This document shows, piece by piece, positions 6,929-15,138 of a stretch of DNA of 35,370 nucleotides (positions within the stretch are counted from its first letter, which is position 1; each line of letters starts with the position of its first letter). The stretch comes from Acidobacteriaceae bacterium (GTDB lineage: Bacteria > Acidobacteriota > Terriglobia > Terriglobales > Acidobacteriaceae), in NCBI GenBank assembly GCA_003151985.1, contig PLZC01000402.1, positions 1 to 35,370 on the forward strand, read 5' to 3'. The position numbers and the translations under genes were made by a program. The notes beneath the pieces are model-generated. The model did not search any database and was not told the DNA's origin. It was given only the letters and a program-made list of their open reading frames with translations.

Positions 6929-7671
6929 ATCTTCGCCCGGTCCGGCGCGCTGTGGCGCTGGCATTCGCTCTTCTCACCTGTATTCTTCGCTTCTGGCTCA
7001 TGCGCCTGCGTGGTCCCATCACCATGGTTCGCCGTGCCCAGTGGATCCAGGCATCCGGCCGCGGAATACTCACGAGCCTGGGCATCGATTACCGCATCGA
7101 AGGCCGGCCGCCGACTTACGGGCTGGTGGTCTCAAACCATCTCAGTTACCTCGACGTCCTCATTCTTTCGGCGGCCATGCCCTTGGCGTTTGTCGCCAAG
7201 GTGGAGATCGGCCGTTGGCCCTACTTTGGAAAGGCCGCGCGCGCTGGCGGAACCATATTTCTCGATCGTTCTAGCCGGGCAAGCGCCGCGTCCGTCGCTG
7301 ACCAGATGGTGGAGCGGCTCAAGCTTCCCATTCCTGTGCTGCTGTTTCCCGAGGGGACCAGCACCGACGGCAGCGAGGTGTTGCCCTTTCATCCCCGGCT
7401 CATCGATCCGGCGACTTCGACGGGGACGCCGATCACGGCTGCGGCGGTTCGCTATGTGATTGATGGCGGCGTCGAGGAGCGAGAACTGTGCTGGTACGGC
7501 GACACACTGTTCCTGACTCATTTGATGAAGGCGCTGCGCACACCTGGGTTCGCTGCCGAAGTCAGCTTCGGCGAGCCGCGGATCTATCCCGACCGCCGCA
7601 TTGCTGCCAACGCTACATGGGCGGAAGTGAGGGCCATGCGGGAGGGCAAGGGCGTTCTCGTCCTGCAGTAA
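6925..7671 (+). CDS. PlsC/OlsA-type 1-acyl-glycerol-3-phosphate (or lyso-ornithine lipid) acyltransferase
   Basis: Membrane-bound O-acyltransferase, 248 residues. It shows an N-terminal hydrophobic helix (residues 8-25), the catalytic NHLSYLD (HX4D: His72, Asp77) and the acyl-acceptor motif FPEGTST (141-147). The proposed TTG start at 6925 overlaps the stop of the upstream OlsB-like remnant (TTGA). An ATG further in, at about residue 26 or 34, is possible. An olsB-olsA order suggests ornithine lipid synthesis in the ancestor. With olsB apparently broken, the enzyme may now act in phospholipid synthesis or be drifting. No terminator is visible after it. Confidence 0.88.
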   Translation: MNLRPVRRAVALAFALLTCILRFWLMRLRGPITMVRRAQWIQASGRGILTSLGIDYRIEGRPPTYGLVVSNHLSYLDVLILSAAMPLAFVAKVEIGRWPYFGKAARAGGTIFLDRSSRASAASVADQMVERLKLPIPVLLFPEGTSTDGSEVLPFHPRLIDPATSTGTPITAAAVRYVIDGGVEERELCWYGDTLFLTHLMKALRTPGFAAEVSFGEPRIYPDRRIAANATWAEVRAMREGKGVLVLQ

Positions 7672-7848
7672 AGTTTGCCGTGGTTGGGAGTGGGTTATTT
7701 CCGGGTTGGCGTCGAAATTCCAACTGCTTTCGGTAATGCCCGCGTGGCGTGATGCTTTTCTGAAGTTGACCCGTCCAAGGCTGTGGGCTATGAAATAGAT
7801 CCTTCCTGGACAGCACAGGTTGCTGGAATCGCAGTTGGAGTAAGTCAG

Positions 7849-8448
7849 ATGCGAATCGCTATTGCCTTTGTCTGGCTGTTTTCGATCGTCACGCCAGTGG
7901 GAATGGCACAGGAGCCGATTGCGGCTCAACCTGCTCAAGTACAAATACGAAGTCTGACACTCATCGCGAATGAGCTACAACCAGGCGACAGACTTCGAAT
8001 TGCGCGTTCACTCCGAGGAAAGACCTGCTTCCCGGAGGAAATGCAAGCAGTCGTTCAGCGCGATTTGCGTCAACTCGGATATTTGGATGCAGAGGTCGAT
8101 GGCCCGCAATTCACCGCAACGCAGAAGATCTCATCGATTCCCTCAGTCGATGTTTACATCCACGCCTCACCAGGTCTTCAATACCGTCTGAAGGCGGTTC
8201 GCTTTGAGGGCGCGTCGGCTTTCCCGCTTGATCAACTCAGGAATCAGTTCGCTGCCGAGACGGGCAGGGTATTCAACGCGACGGCAATCGGCAAGGGATT
8301 CGAGCGACTTATGAATCTTTATAAATCGAAGGGTTATTTAAACGTGGGCGTCATCCCGAAGCTGGAGAGGGATGAACTAAACCACACCATCTCGATGACA
8401 ATTGGCGTGGACGAAGGAAAGCCGCAACTATCCTCAACAACGAGGTAA
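7849..8448 (+). CDS. Small periplasmic POTRA-domain protein
   Basis: A 199-residue exported protein. The ATG at 7849 is chosen for the GGAG eight bases upstream and because a signal peptide begins there (cleavage near VGMA-QE, residue 20). Residues 30-105 look like a degenerate POTRA domain (LRIARSLRGKTCFPEE, RDLRQLGYLDAEV). Residues 110-190 are a clear one (YRLKAVRFEGASAFPLDQL, LYKSKGYLNVGV, MTIGVDEGK). POTRA domains normally precede a BamA/TamA barrel and bind unfolded outer-membrane proteins. No barrel follows here, so this is a stand-alone periplasmic module. Nothing nearby names its partner. Confidence 0.8.
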   Translation: MRIAIAFVWLFSIVTPVGMAQEPIAAQPAQVQIRSLTLIANELQPGDRLRIARSLRGKTCFPEEMQAVVQRDLRQLGYLDAEVDGPQFTATQKISSIPSVDVYIHASPGLQYRLKAVRFEGASAFPLDQLRNQFAAETGRVFNATAIGKGFERLMNLYKSKGYLNVGVIPKLERDELNHTISMTIGVDEGKPQLSSTTR

Positions 8449-8554
8449 CTCAATGAGTTGACATTCGTCTGGAATTGCCGTCGCCCAAAGACGCGAAATG
8501 ACTTGGCTTGATTCCATAAGCGGTGTTCTGTGAGTTTAGTGTGCGGCCCTTAAG

Positions 8555-9670
8555 TTACGGCTTGACGCCCGTAGCCCCAACCCATTCCTGCTCCGCCGCC
8601 GGCGGCGCTGTCGATCCTCGCACCACGAGGCTGGTAGAAACCAGGAACTCGCGCTGAATCTTCGTGCCTATGCCATGCTCGGCTTGCTGGCGGAGAGCTT
8701 CAAAGGCTGCGCGCGCCAGGTCGGCGCGCGAGAGGCGGATGGTCGTAAGGGGCGGCAGCGTGAACTCGGCGAAGTCGATGTCGTCGAGGCCGATGACGGA
8801 GAGGTCCTGAGGTACGCGCAGGCCCTCAATGTAGGCGGCGCGCAACACGCCGATGGCGGTCATGTCGTTGGAACATAGTATGGCCGTAGGCCGGATGGGG
8901 AGCGCCTGCAACTTGCCGTAGCCGACTACGCCGCCCTTCAGCGTGTGATCGCATTCGACGATCCATTTTTTCTGGATAGGCAGTCCGGCCTTGGCCATCG
9001 CCGTGCGATAGTCGTTTTCGCGGGTGATGGCCGAATGTAGCTTGTGCGGTCCGGCAAGAAATGCGAGCCGCCGATGGCCCAGCTTCACCAGGTGGTTAAC
9101 GGCAGCGTGAATGCCGGTCGAGTAGTCAAGCAGTATGGTGCTGGCCTTGGGGTTATCCAGGTGGAACTCGGCAAGCACCATGGGAATGTCGTTAATCACC
9201 AACTGGTCAAGCACCGGTTCTTCCGCGCCGAAGCTGAGTACAGCCACGCCCTCCACCTTGCGCTCCAACATGCGGCGCACGCATGTTGCAAGTACGGCGG
9301 GGTTGCCGTTCGAGGAGCTCACGAGGATCTCGTAGCCGTGTGCAACGGCAATCTCCTCAAAGCTCTGGATCAGCTCGGGAAAGAAGGGATTGACGATGTT
9401 TTCAACAATGATGCCGAGAAGCCTGCTGCGGCCGGAAACCAGCGTGCGCGCATGGGTGTTGGGGAAGTAATTCAACTGCTTGATGGCCTGCCAGACACGC
9501 TTGGTGAGCCGGTCGCTGACGGCTGGAGAACCGTTGATGGTTCTTGAAACTGTCGCTATGGAGACCTTTGCCAGGGCAGCTACGGTGCGGATATCGGGCG
9601 TCTTGGCAGCGGCCTTGCTGCTTACTCTTCGTGCCACGGAACTATCCTGATCGGATGAATTTGGTGACAC
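8555..9670 (-). CDS. LacI-family transcriptional regulator
   Basis: A 371-residue sugar-responsive repressor. The helix-turn-helix is at residues 28-48 (TVAALAKVSIATVSRTINGS), followed by the hinge (LNYFPNTHARTLVSGRS) and a periplasmic-binding-protein-like effector domain beginning LLGIIVENIVNPFFPEL. The domain includes ILCSNDMTAIGVL and LSVIGLDDIDFAEFTLPPLTTI. The GTG at 9670 has only a poor ribosome binding site, so a start closer to the HTH is possible. It lies downstream of, and in the same direction as, the glycerate kinase gene, separated by a hairpin repeat. It may control that gene or the MFS transporter, but no matching operator was found. Confidence 0.93.
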   Translation of the reverse strand: MSPNSSDQDSSVARRVSSKAAAKTPDIRTVAALAKVSIATVSRTINGSPAVSDRLTKRVWQAIKQLNYFPNTHARTLVSGRSRLLGIIVENIVNPFFPELIQSFEEIAVAHGYEILVSSSNGNPAVLATCVRRMLERKVEGVAVLSFGAEEPVLDQLVINDIPMVLAEFHLDNPKASTILLDYSTGIHAAVNHLVKLGHRRLAFLAGPHKLHSAITRENDYRTAMAKAGLPIQKKWIVECDHTLKGGVVGYGKLQALPIRPTAILCSNDMTAIGVLRAAYIEGLRVPQDLSVIGLDDIDFAEFTLPPLTTIRLSRADLARAAFEALRQQAEHGIGTKIQREFLVSTSLVVRGSTAPPAAEQEWVGATGVKP

Positions 9671-9760
9671 TCATGTTAATTCATTTCGCGGCGTCATGCG
9701 GAGAGGTCCGCCCAGGGAAGCCAAGAACAAGATCCCTTTGAGCAGCCGACGTTCCCTCGG

Positions 9761-9812
9761 GGGCTAAAGCCCGGCTGATTCTGTGGCACTCATGTACGGG
9801 CTAAAGCCCGTA
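9761..9812. repeat. Hairpin repeat pair (GGGCTAAAGCCC type)
   Basis: Two hairpins: GGGC-TAAA-GCCC (9761-9772) and TACGGGC-TAAA-GCCCGTA (9795-9812). Both share the core of the 6340-6394 pair apart from the loop (TAAA against TGAA). They sit between the LacI and glycerate kinase genes. The second could help end transcription, but no T-tract follows on either strand. Confidence 0.65.
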
Positions 9813-9872
9813 CCCTTCAAGGCAGGGACTTGATCAGAGATTCCCTGGACGGGATGCCGCACCGGGGCCGAG

Positions 9873-11327
9873 CTATCCATCGTCGGCGAGCAAAAGCCGC
9901 AGGTCGCGTAAATTGTGTCCGGTGGGGCCGGTAACCACGGCGTCGCCCAGGGCTGTGAACAGCGGGCAGGCGTTGAATGCCGCCAGCGATTGCACGGGAT
10001 CGAACCCGAAGGCGCGAGCGCGGGCAACGGTTGTAGGGTCGGCGATGGCCCCGGCGGTCTGGGTATTGCCATCGATGCCATCGGTGCCTGCGCTAAACAC
10101 GGTGAGGCGCTCGCTGGAGTATTTTGCCAGGCTCAAGGCGCAAGCCAAGGCAAACTGCTGGTTGCGGCCGCCGGCGCCGGGTGTTGCGCTGAGAGTGACA
10201 GTGACCTCGCCGGCAGAGATAAGGCAAAGTCTGGGGTGGATGGCGCGCAGCTCGTGGAAGCGCTCGAGGAGGTAGCGGGCGGCCTCGGCGTAGTCCCAAT
10301 CGTCGCAACTGTTGTCGACCACTGCGTGGTAGCCGGCCTTCTCGGCGAGCGCCTTGGCATTCTCAACCAGATCGTGGCTTGAAAGCAAAATCTCAAAAAC
10401 CGAATCGCGGAAGGCCTCGTCCTCTCCCGCCATTGAGGCGGCCGCGGTAACGCGGCGAGTAAGAACACTCCCAGGCCATTGCAGCTTGGGGAAGAAGGGC
10501 GGGCGCCAGCTTTTGTTCCCAGGCGATTCCGGCAGGTCTTCGCGCTCAAAGAAGCTGCGGATCGAAGGCGGCAGCTTTGGTCCCAGGTCGTACTTCGCGA
10601 GCAATTCGCGCACGTCGGCTACGGTGGAGTGATCGGGTGAACTGGGGCCTGACGAAAGTGCGTCCAGCGAACGGAGGGGCACGTCGGGCACCAGCAGACT
10701 TACCTTTGCGGCTTCGGGCGCGGCAATGGCCAACCGGCCGCCTTTTACGGCTGAAAAGTGCTTGCGCAGCGTATTCATTTCGCCGATAGGCGCGCCTGAG
10801 GCCAGCAGCAACCTGTGGAAGGCCACCGTATCGTCCAGCGATATTTTAGGATCCAGGGGAAGGTCGAACATGGCCGAACCGCCGCCGGAAATGAGGAAGA
10901 AGATCAGGGTGTCCTTTTTTGCCTTTTTAAGCAACGTCAACGTGGCTTGGGCGGCGGCGAAGGAGTCTTCATTCGGGAGCGGGTGTCCGCCCTCAAAGTA
11001 GCGCAACCTCCAGTTGCGGGATTTGGGCAATTGGCTCGAGCAGCAAATGCCGCTCATACCCTTGCGGCGCTTCATGCGGCTGAGCAGGGTATCGAGCATG
11101 CCGCCGGCGGCCTTGCCCAGAGCAATCACAAAGATGCGCTTGTAGCTGGATAAATTGATGGTATCCGGACCGCTCCCGTCGGGCAGCAATCGATGCAGCG
11201 TGTTGCCCACAAAGCGAATGCGGCGGTCGAAGGCCGATTCGATACTGCAGGCATCGACCGAGCCGGTAAATATCCCGGTGGATGTAGCGTGGACTTCTTC
11301 AAGTGCGGAATCGGTGGCCGGTGTCAT
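9873..11327 (-). CDS. Glycerate 2-kinase (GckA/MOFRL family)
   Basis: Phosphorylates D-glycerate to 2-phosphoglycerate with ATP, feeding hydroxypyruvate, tartronate or glyoxylate breakdown into glycolysis. The 484-residue length is somewhat above the usual 400-460. Family motifs are present: IALGKAAGGM (69-77), FEGGHPLPNEDS (111-122), FLISGGGSAMF (144-154), LRKHFSAVKGGRLA, and the C-terminal MOFRL domain with GAGGRNQQFALA and SAGTDGIDG. The ATG at 11327 overlaps the stop of the upstream hydrolase gene as ATGA, so the two are translationally coupled. A start seven codons earlier is less likely. Confidence 0.94.
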   Translation of the reverse strand: MTPATDSALEEVHATSTGIFTGSVDACSIESAFDRRIRFVGNTLHRLLPDGSGPDTINLSSYKRIFVIALGKAAGGMLDTLLSRMKRRKGMSGICCSSQLPKSRNWRLRYFEGGHPLPNEDSFAAAQATLTLLKKAKKDTLIFFLISGGGSAMFDLPLDPKISLDDTVAFHRLLLASGAPIGEMNTLRKHFSAVKGGRLAIAAPEAAKVSLLVPDVPLRSLDALSSGPSSPDHSTVADVRELLAKYDLGPKLPPSIRSFFEREDLPESPGNKSWRPPFFPKLQWPGSVLTRRVTAAASMAGEDEAFRDSVFEILLSSHDLVENAKALAEKAGYHAVVDNSCDDWDYAEAARYLLERFHELRAIHPRLCLISAGEVTVTLSATPGAGGRNQQFALACALSLAKYSSERLTVFSAGTDGIDGNTQTAGAIADPTTVARARAFGFDPVQSLAAFNACPLFTALGDAVVTGPTGHNLRDLRLLLADDG

Positions 11328-12028
11328 TGGACTTGCTCCCTGAGCCAAAAGGAGAGCGCCTGCTGCATCGGCTCCAAATGACCGTTAAAAAAGTGATCGG
11401 CGCCCTGTATAGTGAGCAGCCGCTTCGGTTCTGACGCGGAGGCGGCCACCTGCGCCAATTGGGGGGCCGGCGCAAATTCATCGAGATCTCCGCTGAGGAA
11501 AAGCTTGGGGAGGTTGCAGGTTGCCAGGAAGGGATAGCGGTAGTGGTGGCCGTCAGCTTCAGTGGGCAGGCCGAGCGCGGCAACGGCGCGGACATCCCGA
11601 TTCTTGGACAAACCGCAACATGCCTTCAGGGCCATTGCCGCGCCAAAGCTGAACCCCGCGACTACAATCGGGCGCTTGTATTCGTTTTCAAGCCAATCGA
11701 GCGCAGCCAGAACATCTTCAGACTCGGCTCGGCCGTCGTGCACGCCCTGGCTCCGCTCCGTACCGCGAAAGTTGAAGCGCAACACGGGCCAGCGGAGCCC
11801 CCACTCCGGGTCACTCATGACCTTCATGGCGTGGTAAACAACCTTGTTGTGCATGGTGCCGCCGCCCAGCGGGTGAGGATGACAGACTAGAGCCGCGTAA
11901 GCTGCGTCGGGTGCGCCTTCGTTCACAAGCGCTTCAAGCCGGCCTGCGGGGCCAGTCAGATCCAGGCTGCGCAACATCGCGGCCCTTGGGGTCGGATCAG
12001 GTTGAGCGTGTGCAATTGTGGAAGTCAT
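11324..12028 (-). CDS. Alpha/beta hydrolase, dienelactone-hydrolase-like
   Basis: A 234-residue cytoplasmic serine hydrolase without a signal peptide. The nucleophile elbow is GFSFG (Ser127). The likely acid is in LSGDLDEFAP (Asp181 or Asp183), and the histidine is in GADHFFNGH (His212). The oxyanion-side motif is CHPHPLGGGTMHNKVV, typical of the small hydrolase family annotated as alpha/beta superfamily hydrolases of unknown substrate. It is coupled by ATGA to glycerate kinase, so its ester or lactone substrate might yield glycerate or a related hydroxyacid. That link is inferred from position only. Confidence 0.88.
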   Translation of the reverse strand: MTSTIAHAQPDPTPRAAMLRSLDLTGPAGRLEALVNEGAPDAAYAALVCHPHPLGGGTMHNKVVYHAMKVMSDPEWGLRWPVLRFNFRGTERSQGVHDGRAESEDVLAALDWLENEYKRPIVVAGFSFGAAMALKACCGLSKNRDVRAVAALGLPTEADGHHYRYPFLATCNLPKLFLSGDLDEFAPAPQLAQVAASASEPKRLLTIQGADHFFNGHLEPMQQALSFWLREQVQ

Positions 12029-12169
12029 TCCACGCTATATTCTACCCCCGACGGGCGGCAAGTTGGTTTCTTCATGCGGCCGAAGGTCAGTCCAATTGGG
12101 CGACAAGTCACCGCCGGCCGGTGGGCTAGCGAAGGTATAGAACTCCCGGTAAGGTATTCTGGCAGCATC

Positions 12170-13204
12170 ATGAACGATCTTTTGGAATTTGACCCAATTC
12201 AATTTACCCGCCAGTTGTGTGAAATCGAATCAACGACCTATCAGGAAGGCGCGGTGGGCGATTTTCTGGCCGGCTCGCTCGCCCGTCGCGGGTGGGCGGT
12301 GGAAAAGACGCCCGTCCCTCAGCCGCCCGATAGCGGCACGGATGGTGCGCGTTGGAACGTATACGCCGGTAATGCCGGTGAAACGCCGGACGTGGTGTTC
12401 TCCACGCACATGGATACCGTGCCGCCCTACATCCCTTTCAGCGAGGACGAGGACTTCATGTATGGCCGCGGCGTTTCCGACGCAAAGGGCATCATCGCCG
12501 CCCAGGTGGCTGCCGGCGAGACGCTGCGCGCGGCGGGATTTCGGATTGGGCTATTGTTTGTTTCAGGGGAAGAGCGCGACTCGGCGGGCGCCAAGGCGGC
12601 CAACCTGGCCCCCAAGGGCAACCGTTACCTCATCAACGGCGAGCCCACCGGCAACTGCCTGGCCCTGGCGTCAAAGGGCGCCCTGCGCGCGTCGCTGAAA
12701 TGTACGGGCAAAATGGCGCATTCGGCATATCCCGAGCTAGGAGAAAGCGCCGTTCACAAGATGGTCGAGGTGTTGGGTCGATTGCTAACGCTTTCGCTGC
12801 CGGTCGACAAAGATGCCGGCCAGAGTACTTTGAATATTGGGCAGATCCAAGGTGGGCATGCCCCCAATGTCATCGCCGACACTGCTGAGGCGCAGGTGCT
12901 GGTCCGACTTGTGGGTCCGTCGGCGCCGGTTCGCGCCGCGATTCTGGAAGCTGCTTCCGGCCTGGCCGAAGTGAGCTTCACCCTCGATTTGGCGTTCGTG
13001 CGCCTGCGCGCAATCGCAGGCTTGCCGACGATGGTCGCGAAGTTTGCTACCGATATCCCAATGCTTACGAACTGGGGCGAGCCGCTGCTGCTGGGTCCCG
13101 GTTCCATCCACGTGGCCCATACACCGGCAGAGAGGCTTTCCAAGAAGGAACTGAAAGAAGCCGTTGAGTTATACGTGAAAGTGGCAAAACAACTGTTAGG
13201 GTAA
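12170..13204 (+). CDS. M20-family metallopeptidase/deacylase (ArgE/DapE/acetyl-lysine deacetylase-like)
   Basis: A dinuclear zinc amidohydrolase, 344 residues. Metal and catalytic residues are in order: STHMDT (His80, Asp82), GRGVSDAKG (Asp104, bridging), SGEERDS (Glu134 base, Glu135), NGEPTG (Glu158), and HVAHTPAE near the end (His317). Residues about 165-270 are the dimerisation or lid domain inserted in the catalytic domain. The ATG at 12170 starts with the helix normal for the family; an upstream extension to 12002 would overlap the divergent hydrolase gene and reads as noise. The likely substrate is an N-acyl amino acid, but the family does not fix which. Confidence 0.9.
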   Translation: MNDLLEFDPIQFTRQLCEIESTTYQEGAVGDFLAGSLARRGWAVEKTPVPQPPDSGTDGARWNVYAGNAGETPDVVFSTHMDTVPPYIPFSEDEDFMYGRGVSDAKGIIAAQVAAGETLRAAGFRIGLLFVSGEERDSAGAKAANLAPKGNRYLINGEPTGNCLALASKGALRASLKCTGKMAHSAYPELGESAVHKMVEVLGRLLTLSLPVDKDAGQSTLNIGQIQGGHAPNVIADTAEAQVLVRLVGPSAPVRAAILEAASGLAEVSFTLDLAFVRLRAIAGLPTMVAKFATDIPMLTNWGEPLLLGPGSIHVAHTPAERLSKKELKEAVELYVKVAKQLLG

Positions 13205-13265
13205 GTAAACGGATTCGTCATTCGACGGCCGTCGCCGTCACTGAAATCGCGAAGGAGAGATCACA

Positions 13266-13832
13266 ATGAGCACATCGGTCTATGACATCCCGGTTCGCAA
13301 GATCACGGGCGCGGACGCATCGCTTGCGGAGTTCAAAGGAAAAGTTCTCCTGGTGGTCAACGTGGCATCAAAGTGCGGGCTGACCCCGCAATACGAGGGC
13401 CTGGAGAAGCTCTACAAGAAATACGCTGACAAGGGCTTTGTGGTAGTGGGCTTTCCCGCCAATGACTTTGCGGGGCAGGAGCCGGGCACCAACGAGGAGA
13501 TTCAGTCCTTTTGCACGTTGAATTTCGGCGTTGACTTTCCCATGTTCGACAAGATCACGGTCGTGGGCGACAAGAAGCATCCGCTCTATGCTGCTCTAAT
13601 TGAAGCGCAGCCAAAGGCAGTAAGTGAGGCCGAGGTCCCATTCAGCGAGAAGCTGAAAGGCTACGGCATTGCGCCCAACCCAGAGCCCGAAGTGCTGTGG
13701 AATTTCGAGAAGTTCCTCGTCAGCCGCCCGGGCGAGGTTGTGGGGCGGTTTGCTCCGGACACGGCGCCGGACTCGCCCGCACTGGTGTCCGCCATTGAAA
13801 GCGAACTTGCAAAGAGCCAGGGTATGTCTTAG
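13266..13832 (+). CDS. Glutathione-peroxidase-family peroxidase, cysteine type
   Basis: Reduces hydrogen and lipid peroxides. Bacterial Cys forms usually draw electrons from thioredoxin rather than glutathione. The 188-residue protein has the peroxidatic cysteine in NVASKCGLTPQY (Cys37, not selenocysteine), the glutamine in GFPANDFAGQEPG (Gln71), and the Trp-Asn motif WNFEKFLV. AGGAGA lies a short distance before the ATG. The MFS gene begins seven bases after its stop and is probably co-transcribed. Confidence 0.95.
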   Translation: MSTSVYDIPVRKITGADASLAEFKGKVLLVVNVASKCGLTPQYEGLEKLYKKYADKGFVVVGFPANDFAGQEPGTNEEIQSFCTLNFGVDFPMFDKITVVGDKKHPLYAALIEAQPKAVSEAEVPFSEKLKGYGIAPNPEPEVLWNFEKFLVSRPGEVVGRFAPDTAPDSPALVSAIESELAKSQGMS

Positions 13833-13839
13833 GGGCTCC

Positions 13840-15132
13840 ATGGATAACAGTGATTCTGAAAGAGCACGGAACCTGGCGGTCTCGCGAGCTATCCGGCGGC
13901 TCGCACCTTACTTGATGCTGCTGTATGTCGTTTCTTTTCTCGATCGTGCAAACATAGGCTTTGCCAAGCAGATACTGGAAGCCTCAGTCGGCATTTCCGA
14001 AAGAAACTATGCACTTGGTGCAGGCCTCTTCTTTATTGGTTATTCGCTCTGTGGTTTCCCCAGCAACCTTATCCTTCACAAGATTGGCGCCAAGTTGTGG
14101 ATTGCCATCCTGATGTTAAGTTGGGGACTTGTGTCGATGGCCATGATGTTTGTAAGTGGCAGCATTTCTTTCTATCTGCTTCGGCTATTTCTGGGCGTAA
14201 CGGAAGCGGGCTTTTTCCCGGGCTCGATTCTCTATTTGACATACTGGTTTCCGAATCGCGATCGGGGTCGGATCCTAGGCCTGTTCTATCTTGGCGTTCC
14301 TCTTGCGCTCATTGTTGGAGGCCCGCTTTCCGGTTTGCTCCTCGAAATGCAACCTAAGTTTGGGCTCCAGAATTGGCAGTGGATGTTTCTTGTAGAGGGA
14401 TTCATGGCTGTCGCTCTTGGGTTTACTGCCTTTTGGTATCTGGATAACAGGCCCTCAAATGCCACCTGGCTCCCAGGTAAGGAGAAACATGCGCTGGCAG
14501 ACGCGCTGGCGGGCGAGGAGGCGGCTCGACGTTCCATCGGGCCCACGAAGCTCATCCCCATGCTTCGCGACTTGCGAGTTATGCGATTCCTGCTTATCTA
14601 TGCGTTGATTCAGATGAGCACATATGGAGCAGTGTTTTATTTGCCGGCCGAAATATCGGCGCTGCTGCACAAACCCGCGGGGCTTCAAGTTGGACTGGTG
14701 TCGGCGATACCGTGGGTGTGCGCATTGGCAGCTGTTTATTTGTTGCCCCGCGCCGCGGACAAGTGGAATAAGCACCGACAATTTGCTGCTCTCACGCTGT
14801 TGATTTCGGGTTGCGCCAGTTTCGCATTTCCCACGGCAGGACCCCGCATGGGACTTGTCGAGCTTTCCATTGCCGTCTCAGGTTTCATTGCTGTGCAACC
14901 GCTATTCTGGACGTTCCCCACGAGTTATCTGGCAGACCGCGCGGCGGCTGGCGGCATTGCATTGATCGGCATGGGCAACCTGGGCGGATTCCTTGCACCC
15001 AACGTGAAGGTTTGGGCCGACGAGTGCTTTCACTCGCAGCGGGCGGGTTTATATTGCCTGGCTGGACTTACTATTCTAAATGCGGGGCTGATAGCTTCGA
15101 TGAAGACTCGCCGCGTGAAAATAGACGTGTAA
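13840..15132 (+). CDS. MFS transporter, anion:cation symporter (ACS) family
   Basis: An inner-membrane organic anion/H+ symporter of the tartrate, galactonate and phthalate permease type, 430 residues with about 12 hydrophobic helices. ACS signatures include PYLMLLYVVSFLDRANIGFA in helix 1 and RLFLGVTEAGFFPGSILYL in helices 4-5. AGGGG four bases before the ATG supports the start. The upstream frame extension overlaps the peroxidase gene and is not real. Since glycerate kinase and a LacI regulator are close, glycerate, tartronate or another sugar acid is a plausible substrate, but this is inference. It ends six bases before the convergent kinase gene. Confidence 0.92.
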   Translation: MDNSDSERARNLAVSRAIRRLAPYLMLLYVVSFLDRANIGFAKQILEASVGISERNYALGAGLFFIGYSLCGFPSNLILHKIGAKLWIAILMLSWGLVSMAMMFVSGSISFYLLRLFLGVTEAGFFPGSILYLTYWFPNRDRGRILGLFYLGVPLALIVGGPLSGLLLEMQPKFGLQNWQWMFLVEGFMAVALGFTAFWYLDNRPSNATWLPGKEKHALADALAGEEAARRSIGPTKLIPMLRDLRVMRFLLIYALIQMSTYGAVFYLPAEISALLHKPAGLQVGLVSAIPWVCALAAVYLLPRAADKWNKHRQFAALTLLISGCASFAFPTAGPRMGLVELSIAVSGFIAVQPLFWTFPTSYLADRAAAGGIALIGMGNLGGFLAPNVKVWADECFHSQRAGLYCLAGLTILNAGLIASMKTRRVKIDV

Positions 15133-15138
15133 GTGAAT

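Noticed and set aside
12002-12169. Extended start of the M20 peptidase
   Set aside because: The extension overlaps the divergent hydrolase gene and does not resemble the family N-terminus.
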